From: Hymenobacter rubidus
GTDB taxonomy: Bacteria > Bacteroidota > Bacteroidia > Cytophagales > Hymenobacteraceae
Length of the DNA stretch: 64,000 bases
Direction: 5' to 3'
Assembly (NCBI RefSeq): GCF_016734815.1
Contig: NZ_JAERQF010000015.1
Span: 1-64,000 of the forward strand
Under the pieces are notes generated by a model. It was not told the origin of the DNA, made no database searches, and was given only the letters and a program-made list of their open reading frames with translations. Positions 17,009-25,565 of this stretch are shown piece by piece (the stretch's first letter is position 1; each line of letters begins with the position of its first letter). Made by a program: the position numbers and the translations under genes.

Positions 17009-17971
17009 AAACGCCACCGTCACGCCCAACTGGCCCCAGCGGTGGCTGCGCCCACCGGCAAACTCCGGCGAAACCCAGGTGGCAGTAGCGGAAAAACTCA
17101 ATGGCTCGTGTGCCAGCACCAGGCCGCCGGTGCTGCGCAGCACAGCCCGGCGCACGGCGCTGGCAGCCAGTGTGTAAGGGTCGCTCATGGTGAATGGGCC
17201 ACCTTGCAGCGTGGCATCGTAGCCAATGAGGCGGCCGTCGAGCGTGGCCTGTCCGTAGAGCTGCCAGTGATGCAGGCAGAGGGCTTCCGAACTGTCCAAG
17301 TTAGCAAAATAAGGGGTTAGCTGCCCCGCGCGCAGCCGCAGGCCGGTGGCCGCGTAGGTGTAGAGCGTGCCCAGCGAGGCTTCGGCATTGCCCACCAGCT
17401 CGATGCCGCGACTGGCGGCCAACTGCTCAAACGCCAGCCGGTAGCCCACAATGGGCGCATTGCGAATCTGATAGGCCCAGCCGCGAGGCTCGGCATTGCC
17501 GGTAACGCGGTGGATGGCGGTTTGCAGTTCCTTGCCGCCGGCTGCCGGGCCGATGAACCCAATGTCCAGGGCCGAAGTCAGCCGATGCTGCTTTGCAGCC
17601 TGATTGCTCACCCGGAAGAAGGAGGCGTAGAGGTAGGCCGCGTAGGGCCGGTCACCAACCCGAATAAAGGCATCCTGAATCCGTAGGGGCGTAAATCCAT
17701 CGTAGCGCAGCGTGATGCCGTGGTATTGCGTGCTTCTTGGGGCGCCGGCCGGCAACACATGCCGCACCGGCAGACGGGCCACCAGTGGGTGCACCAGCGT
17801 GAGGCTCATGCCCTGCGTGAAGTAGTAATCGGTGCGAAAAAACAAGTCATTTGCATACGTATAGCTCAGCCGCCGGGCGGGGCTGAGCGGAAGCAGCGTA
17901 TCGGCTGGCGCCGGCGCCGCTTGAACAGCGCACTCTGAGAGCAGGAGAAAAGCAAGGACCAGAAAGCGCAT
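17006..17971 (-). CDS. LpxR-like lipid A 3'-O-deacylase (DUF2219)
   Basis: 321 residues with a signal peptide (MRFLVLAFLLLSECAVQAAP). The N-terminal strand YANDLFFRTDYYFTQGM holds the Asn-Asp pair found in LpxR active sites, and GDRPYAAYLY is the second family block. The chain ends in Phe (GVTVAF), as outer-membrane barrels do. LpxR removes the 3'-acyloxyacyl chain from lipid A in the outer membrane, changing immunogenicity and permeability. Family membership looks good; enzyme activity in this host is inferred. No lipid A biosynthesis gene is adjacent. Confidence 0.75.
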   Translation of the reverse strand: MRFLVLAFLLLSECAVQAAPAPADTLLPLSPARRLSYTYANDLFFRTDYYFTQGMSLTLVHPLVARLPVRHVLPAGAPRSTQYHGITLRYDGFTPLRIQDAFIRVGDRPYAAYLYASFFRVSNQAAKQHRLTSALDIGFIGPAAGGKELQTAIHRVTGNAEPRGWAYQIRNAPIVGYRLAFEQLAASRGIELVGNAEASLGTLYTYAATGLRLRAGQLTPYFANLDSSEALCLHHWQLYGQATLDGRLIGYDATLQGGPFTMSDPYTLAASAVRRAVLRSTGGLVLAHEPLSFSATATWVSPEFAGGRSHRWGQLGVTVAF

Positions 17972-18064
17972 AAGGGCAGAGCGGGCTCGGGAGAAATGCC
18001 AGGGGCGAGGTTGCGGTAGCGCCCCCGCACCTCCTGAAACGCTTTTGTTTTTGGAAGCTACGTC

Positions 18065-18130
18065 CTGCCGGGCCGCGAGGATTGACGCGGTTTTATTTCT
18101 GCCTCACCCTGCGCGGCGCGGCCCGGCAAG
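18065..18130. repeat. Hairpin downstream of the RAYT gene
   Basis: CTGCCGGGCCGCG at 18065-18077 and CGCGGCCCGGCAAG at 18117-18130 are reverse complements around a 39-base loop. It sits just after the transposase stop on the minus strand and could be a terminator or an associated palindrome. Confidence 0.55.
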
Positions 18131-18146
18131 CAGCAGGCGCCGGGGC

Positions 18147-18728
18147 CTATTCGCTCACATACGGCCACTCCTGAAAGCGCGCCGGGAGGCCAGCCTGGCG
18201 GCTGTTGCCGCGCACGTAGGCCAGCAGGCGCGTGAGCTCGGCGGGGCTTTGCACTTCAACTTCGAACCAGCCCACTTGCCAAAACTCGGCCTCGGGCGGG
18301 AGCTTGGGGCGCACCAGGCGCCGGCAGTTGGTGCCCGTGCGCAGGTGCAGCAGGTCCGCGGCTTTGGCAAACGAGAGCGGGCTGTCGTCGGGCAGCTCCA
18401 GCACGATATGGGCGTGGTTGGGCAGAATGGCGAAGCCGTGCACCCTGAAGCCGGTTTCTTCCAGCATCATGATTTCGCCGGCCAGTACCTCGGCCATTTT
18501 CTCGTTCTCAAAATAGCGGGGGCCGGTGGGGGCCCGGTCGAGCACCGCGTCGAATTTGGCGAAGAACTGCTTTTGGGCGCGGCGGTGGTCGGTGCCAGCT
18601 TCCTGTGCTAGGCGCAGGTCGGCTTTCAGCTCGCGGCCGGTGGTGGCCGGGATGGTGCCGTGCAGGCGAAAGGTGAGGAAGCTGACCACGGATTTCTTGG
18701 ATGTAAATGAATTAACTGGTGAAAGCAC
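18147..18728 (-). CDS. REP-associated tyrosine transposase (RAYT, Y1 HUH family)
   Basis: 193 residues. The HUH metal motif is ILPNHAHIVL (His105 and His107). The nucleophile candidate is Tyr171 in LLAYVRGNSRQAGLP, preceded by FWQVGWFEVEVQ, the usual order in this family. The N-terminal VSFLTFRLHGTIP also matches RAYT proteins. RAYTs cut and move short palindromic (REP) sequences rather than whole insertion sequences. This copy is intact, single and not flanked by transposon ends. Six palindromes of one family lie in the same window and are plausible substrates (inference). Confidence 0.85.
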   Translation of the reverse strand: MLSPVNSFTSKKSVVSFLTFRLHGTIPATTGRELKADLRLAQEAGTDHRRAQKQFFAKFDAVLDRAPTGPRYFENEKMAEVLAGEIMMLEETGFRVHGFAILPNHAHIVLELPDDSPLSFAKAADLLHLRTGTNCRRLVRPKLPPEAEFWQVGWFEVEVQSPAELTRLLAYVRGNSRQAGLPARFQEWPYVSE

Positions 18729-18764
18729 TACAGCGTAATACGCAGCGCCTGAGCGGTTCCTGTT

Positions 18765-19427
18765 TTATGGTTCCACCGCGTAGTCCACCAGCTTGCGGAG
18801 TGGTTTGGGCGGGTTCTTGCCGCGTTTGTTCACCAATGGCTTGCAAGCTTCCGATTCCTTTTCCACCCGGTATTCGCCGGTTACGAAGTTGGTGTCGTGC
18901 ATTTCCCAGTTGCCTTGTGCGCAGTCGGTGTTGTTCTGGTAGCTCACCCGCGTTTCCCCAATCAGGTAAAAGCTGCCGGCTTGGTAGCGGAACTTGTCGG
19001 TGTGGCTCCAGCGCCAGCTGCTGCCGCCGTAATGAGATATGCTCAGCACGCCTTTCGCGATGTCGATGCCCGCGAACGGGTCGCCGAAAGCGCCGCCATC
19101 GTCTTGGCGCAACATCACCCGGCTGGCCTGCGCCGCCAGCGCAAACCCGGTGGGCGTGCCAAAGAGGACCACCAAATAGCGCGGCGGTGCTTCCGCAGTT
19201 TCCGCAGTTTCTTTGTACTCCGCTTTCGACCGCAGCACCAGCGCCGCATCGGGCCGGCCGTCGCGGTTCAAGTCGCCGGTGGCTTGGCCGTCGTTTAACA
19301 CCTCATAGCCGGCCGGAATGAAATCCGTTAGTCGGCGACCAGTAGCCGGTATGTGCGGTGCGGCTGTTTGTTGAGCCAAGGCAGCTGGTCCGTTCAGCAG
19401 CACCAGCATCGTCAGTATCTTTTTCAT
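18765..19427 (-). CDS. Secreted hypothetical protein with VCBS/FG-GAP-like motif
   Basis: 220 residues with a signal peptide (MKKILTMLVLLNGPAALAQQ). The DLNRDGRPDAALVL motif near residue 53 is a calcium-binding-like VCBS/FG-GAP loop. An SYQNNTDCAQGNWEMHDTNF block near the C terminus contains one of two cysteines. Proteins of this kind are common periplasmic proteins of unknown role in Bacteroidota. It follows a histidine kinase gene on the same strand with a gap of about 30 bases, so it may share its transcript. Confidence 0.65.
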   Translation of the reverse strand: MKKILTMLVLLNGPAALAQQTAAPHIPATGRRLTDFIPAGYEVLNDGQATGDLNRDGRPDAALVLRSKAEYKETAETAEAPPRYLVVLFGTPTGFALAAQASRVMLRQDDGGAFGDPFAGIDIAKGVLSISHYGGSSWRWSHTDKFRYQAGSFYLIGETRVSYQNNTDCAQGNWEMHDTNFVTGEYRVEKESEACKPLVNKRGKNPPKPLRKLVDYAVEP

Positions 19428-19461
19428 TTCGCCAAAGATGCCGTCTTGCCACGGTCTACGG

Positions 19462-20553
19462 CTACGCCAGCACCGGTAGTTTGATGTAGAACGTGGTGCC
19501 CACGTTCTCCTGGCTTTCCACCCAAATGTGGCCCTTATGCAGGCGCACGATGGTTTCGATGATGTGCATGCCCAGGCCGGTGGTTTTTTCGCCCCGCAGG
19601 CCGGGGCGGCGCGCCGGGGTGAAGCGGTCGAACAGCACGGGCAGCAGGTGCGCCGGAATACCGATGCCGTCGTCGGCCACGGTCACCAGGGCGTGGTCGG
19701 CGCGCTGCTCCAGGCCCACGCTGATGTGGCCGCCCTCGCCGGTAAACTTGATGGCGTTCGACAGCAGGTTGTTAATCACCTGCAAAAACTTGTTGTTGTC
19801 GATGTCCACAAACAGCGTGGGTTGCGCGGGCCGAAAGGCGAAGTGCTTGGCTACCAGGTGCTCGCCCTGCTGGTAAGTTTCCATCACTTGGCGCAGGGCC
19901 AGCACCAAATCCACCCGCTGGCGCTTGAGCTGCACGTTGGCCGAGTCCATGAACTCGCCGTCCACGAAGTCGCGAATCAGGGTCACGCTGTCGCGGCAGG
20001 TGTCGCGCATGATGCGCAGCATCTTCTGCACTTGCTCATCCTGTAAGGTTTTGGTGCGCTCCTCCAGAAACTCGGCCAGCTGCTGCAGCATGTTGAACGG
20101 CCCGGCCAGGTCGTGCGACAGGATTTCGAGCGTCGTATTCTTCTTGGCCATGTACTTGTCGGCGTTGCGCAGGTACTCCTGCTCCACCGTCACGTCCTGC
20201 ACGGTACCCGAAAGCAGGTGCTGGCCTCCAGGCCCGATGCTGCGCTGGGCCTGCACCGCCAGCCAGCGCTGGGGCACGTCGGGGCGGGGTTGCAGGCGCA
20301 GCAGCAAGTCGTCGCAATGGCGCCCGGTAATCAGTTCGCCTAAGCAATGCAGGGCATAAGCCTGGTCGTCGGCCGGCAGGTAGGCCAGCAGGCGCGGCAG
20401 GTCGGCGGTGGCATCCTCCCGCCGCAGGCCTGGGAATAGTTCTTCGTAGGCCGCGCTCACGTAGAGCACACGGTGTGCGTCGGCATCGTAGGCGAAAAAC
20501 GTCAGCGGGCTGGCATCAAGCAGCTGTTGAAAAAGGGTGGCGGAAGGAATCAT
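19462..20553 (-). CDS. PAS-domain sensor histidine kinase
   Basis: 363 residues from the ATG at 20553. An N-terminal PAS domain (about 10-120, FFAYDADAHRVLYVS) is followed by HisKA with His147 in LEILSHDLAGP and a HATPase_c domain (NNLLSNAIKF, DDGIGIP, GLGMHI). There is no membrane segment, so it is a soluble sensor. The dimerisation motif SHDLAGPF is a variant of SHDLRTP. No response regulator gene is adjacent, so the partner is unknown. The spacing suggests it begins a transcript with the secreted protein downstream. Confidence 0.9.
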   Translation of the reverse strand: MIPSATLFQQLLDASPLTFFAYDADAHRVLYVSAAYEELFPGLRREDATADLPRLLAYLPADDQAYALHCLGELITGRHCDDLLLRLQPRPDVPQRWLAVQAQRSIGPGGQHLLSGTVQDVTVEQEYLRNADKYMAKKNTTLEILSHDLAGPFNMLQQLAEFLEERTKTLQDEQVQKMLRIMRDTCRDSVTLIRDFVDGEFMDSANVQLKRQRVDLVLALRQVMETYQQGEHLVAKHFAFRPAQPTLFVDIDNNKFLQVINNLLSNAIKFTGEGGHISVGLEQRADHALVTVADDGIGIPAHLLPVLFDRFTPARRPGLRGEKTTGLGMHIIETIVRLHKGHIWVESQENVGTTFYIKLPVLA

Positions 20554-20605
20554 GCGGCAAGGACGACAAAAGAACCGACAAAGCATACGGCCGGCCTGCA
20601 ACCGT

Positions 20606-22390
20606 TTACGCTTCCCGCTGGTTCAGCTTGGAGTTTTTGTACCCGTAGCCGAAATAGACGGCCAGCCCAATCAGCAGCCATACGAAAAACAGCGTCCAGT
20701 TGCTGATGCCCAACTCGGTCATCAGGTATAGGTTAATCAGCAGGCCCAGCGTGGGCAGCAGCGAGAGCTTTTTGCGGAAAGAAAGCACGGCCAGCGCCAC
20801 GCAAAACAGAAAGAACACCAGCGTCGGAATCTGGTGGGCGAAGCCGCCCGTCACCTTGCCGCTCAGGGCATCGGTTTGCAGCCAGCCGTGCTGCCCGGTT
20901 ACGTCGAGCCAGAATTCGTGGTTGCTGGCCGCGTTGTAGCGCACCACCAGCCCAATGCCCACCGCCAGGATGAGCGGCACCAGCCACTGCCCGTTGAGGT
21001 ACGGCACCTTAAACCGGGCCTCCGACTTGCCATAGGGGTCGATGATGAGAATGCCGCCGCACACCAGCGCAAACGCGAACAGCGTGCCGATGCTGGTGAG
21101 GTCGACCACCAAATCCATGTTCAGAATGAGGGCCGGCACCGCCACAAAAAAGCCCGTGACAACGGTGCTGAACGAAGGCGTGTGGAAGCGCGGATGAATG
21201 CGCGAAAACACCGAAGGCAGCAGCCCGTCGCGGCTCATGGTGAGCCAGATGCGCGGCTGCCCCAGCTGAAACACCAGCAGCACCGACGCCATGGCAAACA
21301 CCGCACTCACCGCCACCAGGCCCGACAGCCGCGCCAGGCCCACCTTGGCAAACACAAACGACAGCGGGTCGCCCACGCCCAATTCTTTGTAGCTCACCAT
21401 GCCCGTAAGCACCAGCGTGATAATAACGTAGAGCACGGTGCAGATGATGAGGGCGTACATCATGGCCTTGGGCAGGTCGCGCTGCGGGTTCTTGCACTCC
21501 TCGGCCGTGGTGGAGATGGCATCGAAGCCGATGTAGGCAAAAAACACCGCCGACACGCCCTTGAGCACACCGCCCACGCCGTTGGGCGCAAAGGGCGTCC
21601 AGTTGGCCGGCTGCACGTAGAACGCGCCCACGGCAATGACGATGAAGACGATAATGAGCTTGAGCAGCACGAGCAGGTTCGAGGCGTTTTTGCTTTCCTT
21701 GATGCCCACGTACACCAGCGCCGTGATGAGCACGGTGATGGTGAAGGCCGGCAAATCGGCCACCAAACGCAGGCCATTGAACAGCTCGGGCGCCTGCGTC
21801 CAGGCCTTGTAGCCGTCCAGCTGCCCAGGGCTCACGGCGGCCAGGGCCTCGGGTAGGGTTTTGCCGCTTTGCACCAGCGTGGTCACGGCCTCGTAGCCGG
21901 CGTGCCCGGTTTGGGTGCCCATCGTAAGCCACAGCGGCAAATGCAGCCCGATTCCATCCAAAAGCCCCGTGAAGTAATCGGACCACGAAATGGCCACCAC
22001 GATGTTGCCCACCGCATATTCCATTATCAGGGCCCAGCCAATAATCCAGGCGGCCAGCTCGCCAAACGAGGCGTAGGCGTAGGTATAGGCCGAGCCGCTG
22101 ACCGGGATGGTGGCCGCAAACTGCGCGTAGCACAGCGCCGAAAACGCGCAGGCCACCGCCGTGAACACAAACAGCAGCGACACCGCCGGTCCGCCATCCA
22201 GGCTGGCTTTGCCGATGGTGCTGAAAATACCGGCCCCAATGATGGCCGCGATGCCCAGGGCCGTAAGGTCGCGCACGGTGAGGTGGCGTTCCAGGGCGCC
22301 GGGGGCCGCGTGGCCGTCGTGGTCGGCCGGTGGGTTTTGCAGAATGGCCGCAATGGTTTTGCGGCGGAAAAGAGAAGTGGAGGAACGCAT
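20606..22390 (-). CDS. APC-family amino-acid permease (cationic amino-acid transporter type)
   Basis: 594 residues with about 12-14 transmembrane segments. IIGAGIFSTIG near residue 50 is the glycine-rich substrate-binding helix of APC permeases, and FFAYIGFDAISTTAEECKNPQRDLP in the middle matches the sixth helix and following loop of the CAT subfamily (written here as a description of its ends: FFAYIGFD and NPQRDLP). A loop of about 60 residues between helices 4 and 5 is longer than usual. Proton-coupled or facilitated uptake of an amino acid is expected; the substrate is not determinable. Confidence 0.88.
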   Translation of the reverse strand: MRSSTSLFRRKTIAAILQNPPADHDGHAAPGALERHLTVRDLTALGIAAIIGAGIFSTIGKASLDGGPAVSLLFVFTAVACAFSALCYAQFAATIPVSGSAYTYAYASFGELAAWIIGWALIMEYAVGNIVVAISWSDYFTGLLDGIGLHLPLWLTMGTQTGHAGYEAVTTLVQSGKTLPEALAAVSPGQLDGYKAWTQAPELFNGLRLVADLPAFTITVLITALVYVGIKESKNASNLLVLLKLIIVFIVIAVGAFYVQPANWTPFAPNGVGGVLKGVSAVFFAYIGFDAISTTAEECKNPQRDLPKAMMYALIICTVLYVIITLVLTGMVSYKELGVGDPLSFVFAKVGLARLSGLVAVSAVFAMASVLLVFQLGQPRIWLTMSRDGLLPSVFSRIHPRFHTPSFSTVVTGFFVAVPALILNMDLVVDLTSIGTLFAFALVCGGILIIDPYGKSEARFKVPYLNGQWLVPLILAVGIGLVVRYNAASNHEFWLDVTGQHGWLQTDALSGKVTGGFAHQIPTLVFFLFCVALAVLSFRKKLSLLPTLGLLINLYLMTELGISNWTLFFVWLLIGLAVYFGYGYKNSKLNQREA

Positions 22391-22468
22391 GAACGGTGAG
22401 CGGAGCAGGTTTGAAGGGCAAAAGATAGCGCCTGAATGCGGCTTTTGGCCCTTGCGCTTCCTTGTGCC

Positions 22469-22993
22469 TTACCAGAGCCCGGACTTCAGGAAACCCTCCA
22501 GCACCGCGCCACCCACGTTCAGCACCGCCGAGCTGCGGCCTATCTGCATCGGAATGCCCACCGAAAAGGTGCCCAAGCCACCGCAGCCATTGGCGTAGGG
22601 CGTGCCGTAGGGGGCATTGCGCGCTGCCAGCGGCGCAAAGCCCGGATTGGCCGACAGGCCCGCGCCTTCGGGCCCGTAGAATGGGCCGGCAGCATAAGCC
22701 GCCATGCGATAAGGCGTGAAGCTGTATTGCACGTAGGGGCGCAGGCGGCCTCTGTCGCTACTGCCCAGCTGGTAACGCAGGTAGGGCTGCACGCCGTAGC
22801 CGTAGCCGTAGCCGGCGGTGGGCAGCGGCGTATAGGCGCCCACCACGTAAGCACCGCTGAGGAAGTGCCCCTGGCGCGGCGCGGTCGGCGCTGGAATCTC
22901 CAGGCCGATAACACTTGCAGCGCCCGCCTGGGCATAGCCAAGGGTAGGAAAAACTAACAGCGCCAGTGGCGCAAAGCGTAGGGGAGCAGGCAT
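22469..22993 (-). CDS. Secreted Gly/Tyr/Pro-rich hypothetical protein
   Basis: 174 residues with a signal peptide (MPAPLRFAPLALLVFPTLGYAQ). The rest is rich in Gly, Tyr, Pro and Ala, with strands such as AGYGYGYGVQPYLRYQLG and YVQYSFTPYRMAAY, consistent with a small outer-membrane or periplasmic beta protein. The chain ends FLKSGLW, with a terminal aromatic typical of barrels. No family recognised. It is divergent from the cysteine-domain array that starts 104 bases further on. Confidence 0.55.
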   Translation of the reverse strand: MPAPLRFAPLALLVFPTLGYAQAGAASVIGLEIPAPTAPRQGHFLSGAYVVGAYTPLPTAGYGYGYGVQPYLRYQLGSSDRGRLRPYVQYSFTPYRMAAYAAGPFYGPEGAGLSANPGFAPLAARNAPYGTPYANGCGGLGTFSVGIPMQIGRSSAVLNVGGAVLEGFLKSGLW

Positions 22994-23096
22994 AGCGCGG
23001 GAGAGAAGGAGCGTGACCGTAACTAAGGTACGGGTTTTTGGGCAGGAATGTGTGTAGTTTTTCCGAGGCAGGCATCAAGGGGAAAACCCTGTTTGT

Positions 23097-23954
23097 ATGC
23101 CCCAGCCCGTCCGCCTCACCATTGCCGAACCCTGCTCCGAAAGCTGGGACGCCATGACGCCCACCAACACCGGCCGCCACTGCGCTGCCTGTGCCAAAGT
23201 GGTAGTCGACTTCACCCTGAAAACAGACGCCGAAATCCTGGCCTACCTGGCCAAAGCCGCGAGTGGCCGTACCTGCGGCCGTTTCGCGGCGGGGCAGCTG
23301 GACCGGCCGTTGCAGCGCGCCGCCCCGGCTACCCCAACGGCGCGCTGGCGGGCCTGGCTGGGAGCCGCTGTGGCCGTATGGGGCATGCGGGAAGCAGAGG
23401 GCATAACGGCCACTGCCCAAGCGCCCACCGAATGGCGCGCCCGGTATTGGGGCGGGCCAGTACCAGCCACGGCGCCAGTTGAGCTAAAAGGAGCATCTTC
23501 AGCAGAAGAGATAGAATCAACGGCGAAGCAGATAACCAAGGATAGACTTTCATTGCATTATAACGCTGCCCCGGTGCATCTGGAAACAGCAGTCAATCCA
23601 ACATTGGTATTGCGAGGTACTGTGAAAGATGCATCAACCAGTGAAGCACTGCCCGGCGTTACAATTTTGATTAAAGAAACTACTATTGGAACCAATAGTA
23701 ATGCCGATGGCACCTTTGAACTTGCTATTCCAACTCAGCTTGGAGGAGCAACTGAGGTCATAGTCGTAGTGCGGTCGATTGGCTACCTGACGCAGGAGCG
23801 AGTAGTGGCTGCCAATGCCATTGGAATAGCACAGCAGTTTGTTCTTCGCGTTGAAACAATGGGTCAGCTTGAATTACGCCCGTTGCCTTGGCACCCAAGA
23901 GCATTTTACTACTGGGGCAAGTACTGGCTCACCCGGCCTTTTCGCCGTTCATAA
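23097..23954 (+). CDS. Four-cysteine domain / carboxypeptidase-regulatory-like protein, copy 1
   Basis: 285 residues, the first of three tandem paralogues. The N-terminal 63 residues hold Cys13 (EPCSESWDAM), Cys29 and Cys32 (GRHCAAC), VVDFT, then Cys60 (CGRF), a likely metal-binding or redox module. A hydrophobic segment near 84-99 (WLGAAVAVWGM) may be one membrane helix, which would place the cysteine domain in the cytosol. Residues about 165-255 form a carboxypeptidase-regulatory-like beta domain (LRGTVKDASTSEALPGVTI, NADGTFEL). The segment from about 23500 to 23850 is clearly more AT-rich than the N-terminal half. Function unknown; the N-terminal domain is known to me from other Bacteroidota, sometimes fused to TonB. 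Confidence 0.75.
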   Translation: MPQPVRLTIAEPCSESWDAMTPTNTGRHCAACAKVVVDFTLKTDAEILAYLAKAASGRTCGRFAAGQLDRPLQRAAPATPTARWRAWLGAAVAVWGMREAEGITATAQAPTEWRARYWGGPVPATAPVELKGASSAEEIESTAKQITKDRLSLHYNAAPVHLETAVNPTLVLRGTVKDASTSEALPGVTILIKETTIGTNSNADGTFELAIPTQLGGATEVIVVVRSIGYLTQERVVAANAIGIAQQFVLRVETMGQLELRPLPWHPRAFYYWGKYWLTRPFRRS

Positions 23955-23967
23955 GCCCCAAAAAAGC

Positions 23968-23975
23968 TACTTTCG
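23968..23975 (+). promoter_or_regulatory. -7 box directly before copy 2
   Basis: TACTTTCG, one mismatch to TAnnTTTG, ends four bases before the ATG at 23980. Copy 3 has a similar element, suggesting each paralogue has its own near-leaderless promoter rather than a shared operon promoter. Confidence 0.45.
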
Positions 23976-23979
23976 CCGC

Positions 23980-24684
23980 ATGGCCACTCTCCCGAATATC
24001 TCCATTCCGCAGCCTTGCTCCGTGAGTTGGGCTGCTATGGCGCCCGCCGCCGCCGGCCGCCACTGCGCCACCTGCGCCACCGAAGTAGTGGACTTTACCC
24101 GCCTGAGCGAGGCGGAAATCCTCGCGTTTTTGGCCCGGCAGGGTGGGCGGCCGGTGTGTGCCAATGCCTTTGCCACGCAGCTGGCACCGGTGCCCGCCAG
24201 CCGCTGGCGGCGCTGGCTGGTAGCCGGGCTGGCGCTGCTGGGCTGGCACCCGCTTTCGTCGTGCGCCACCAAGCCGCCCCAAGCGCCGCCCACGCAGGCC
24301 ACCGCCTCGGCTGCGACGGATGCCAATGCTCCCGAAGCCCAGCACATCATCATTCGTGGGCAGGTGCTGGACGGGGCCAACGGCACGCCCGTGGCCGGTG
24401 TGCGCGTGCTCATCAACGACACGGAGTTTGGCACGACCACCGACGAGAAAGGCAGCTTTGAGCTGACCATGGCCCGAACCTGGGCCCCCATTGCCGGCGG
24501 CAAAGTGGCGCTGAAGTTCGTGGGCAGCCCGTTCGAATTTGAGCAGCAAACCGTGAACGTCGATGTCCGCGCCACGCCGCGGCCCGCGCCGCTCGTGGTG
24601 CGGCTGGCTTCCATCCCGAACCGGGGCCAGGTGATGGGCAAAATCCGGATGCCGGAGCCTCCGGTGGCCCCGCCGAAGGGGTAG
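23980..24684 (+). CDS. Four-cysteine domain / carboxypeptidase-regulatory-like protein, copy 2
   Basis: 234 residues from the ATG at 23980, chosen because the N terminus then aligns with copies 1 and 3. Cys13, Cys29, Cys32 and Cys60 fall at identical positions. A single hydrophobic segment (WLVAGLALLGWHP, about 77-90) follows, then a Pro/Ala/Thr linker and a beta domain from about 120 (IIIRGQVLDGANGTPVAGVRV, TTDEKGSFEL). The order implies a cytosolic cysteine module and an outward-facing beta domain. It lies 25 bases after copy 1. Confidence 0.75.
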   Translation: MATLPNISIPQPCSVSWAAMAPAAAGRHCATCATEVVDFTRLSEAEILAFLARQGGRPVCANAFATQLAPVPASRWRRWLVAGLALLGWHPLSSCATKPPQAPPTQATASAATDANAPEAQHIIIRGQVLDGANGTPVAGVRVLINDTEFGTTTDEKGSFELTMARTWAPIAGGKVALKFVGSPFEFEQQTVNVDVRATPRPAPLVVRLASIPNRGQVMGKIRMPEPPVAPPKG

Positions 24685-24734
24685 GCATGTGGGCAAAGCT
24701 GCTGTGGTAGATTGCGGCTAACAAAAGGTTTATC

Positions 24735-24742
24735 TACATTCG
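24735..24742 (+). promoter_or_regulatory. -7-like box directly before copy 3
   Basis: TACATTCG, one mismatch to TAnnTTTG, ends four bases before the ATG at 24747. Confidence 0.4.
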
Positions 24743-24746
24743 CTGC

Positions 24747-25511
24747 ATGGCTATTCCCGTCTCGCTTTCTATTCCAAGCCCCTGCTCCGAAAGCTGGGCG
24801 GCGATGACGCCCAATGCTGCTGGCCGCCACTGTGCCGCCTGCCAGCAAACCGTGGCCGACTTCACCCGGATGAGCGACGCCGAAATTCTGACGTACCTAG
24901 GCCGGCATCCTACTGTGTCCTGCGGCCGGTTTCGGGACAATCAACTGAGCCGCCCGCTGCTGGTGCCGGCCCAGCCATTGACAGGACGGCGGCTGGTAGG
25001 CGCTGCCGCAGCGCTGTGGGGCGTGGGGGCGCTGGTGGCGCCGAAGGCGCAGGGACAACAAATTCCGCCTGCTTTTTGGGGTGGTCCAGCATCCAAAAAC
25101 GTCGTGCTGCCAAATGTTGTAAACTCAACCTCAACCGAAGCCATTGATTCTTTATCAGAGGCATCTGCACTGCCCAGCTTTAGTGTGGTTTCGGAAGCTA
25201 ATCAGCTGATAATACGCGGCACGCTGCACAGTGCCAAAGGGAAGACCATACGTGGAATGAAGGTCGATTTGGTGGCTCGTTGGGAAACAGAGGTTTCAAC
25301 CGTTACCGATGCCAACGGCAACTTCCAATTTACGGTCAACAGGGACAGTCTGGGTGAGTCGCCGTTCCTGAGTGTGATGCATTACTTGCGCCTGGGCCTG
25401 TATTACCAATATGCCAACGCCGATATAGACGTTGCCAGCTCCCAGCCATACCGGCTACAATTGAGCCGCACCAGAAAAAAACACCGCATGGTGGCTGGCA
25501 AATTTCGCTAG
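24747..25511 (+). CDS. Four-cysteine domain / carboxypeptidase-regulatory-like protein, copy 3
   Basis: 254 residues. Cys13 (SPCSESWAAM), Cys29, Cys32 (GRHCAAC) and Cys59 (SCGRF) repeat the pattern, with VADFTRMSDAEILTYL between. A short hydrophobic stretch (LVGAAAALWGVGALVA, about 79-94) is the candidate membrane helix. The C-terminal beta domain (LIIRGTLHSAKGKTIRGMKV, DANGNFQF) is more diverged than in the other copies and ends in a basic tail (RTRKKHRMVAGKFR). The three copies share the N-terminal domain far better than the C-terminal one, so selection appears to act on the cysteine module. Confidence 0.75.
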   Translation: MAIPVSLSIPSPCSESWAAMTPNAAGRHCAACQQTVADFTRMSDAEILTYLGRHPTVSCGRFRDNQLSRPLLVPAQPLTGRRLVGAAAALWGVGALVAPKAQGQQIPPAFWGGPASKNVVLPNVVNSTSTEAIDSLSEASALPSFSVVSEANQLIIRGTLHSAKGKTIRGMKVDLVARWETEVSTVTDANGNFQFTVNRDSLGESPFLSVMHYLRLGLYYQYANADIDVASSQPYRLQLSRTRKKHRMVAGKFR

Positions 25512-25565
25512 CCTCTCCACCAAGGCTCCCAAACCTTTCGGCCCGGAAAATCCTTGTGAAAGGGT

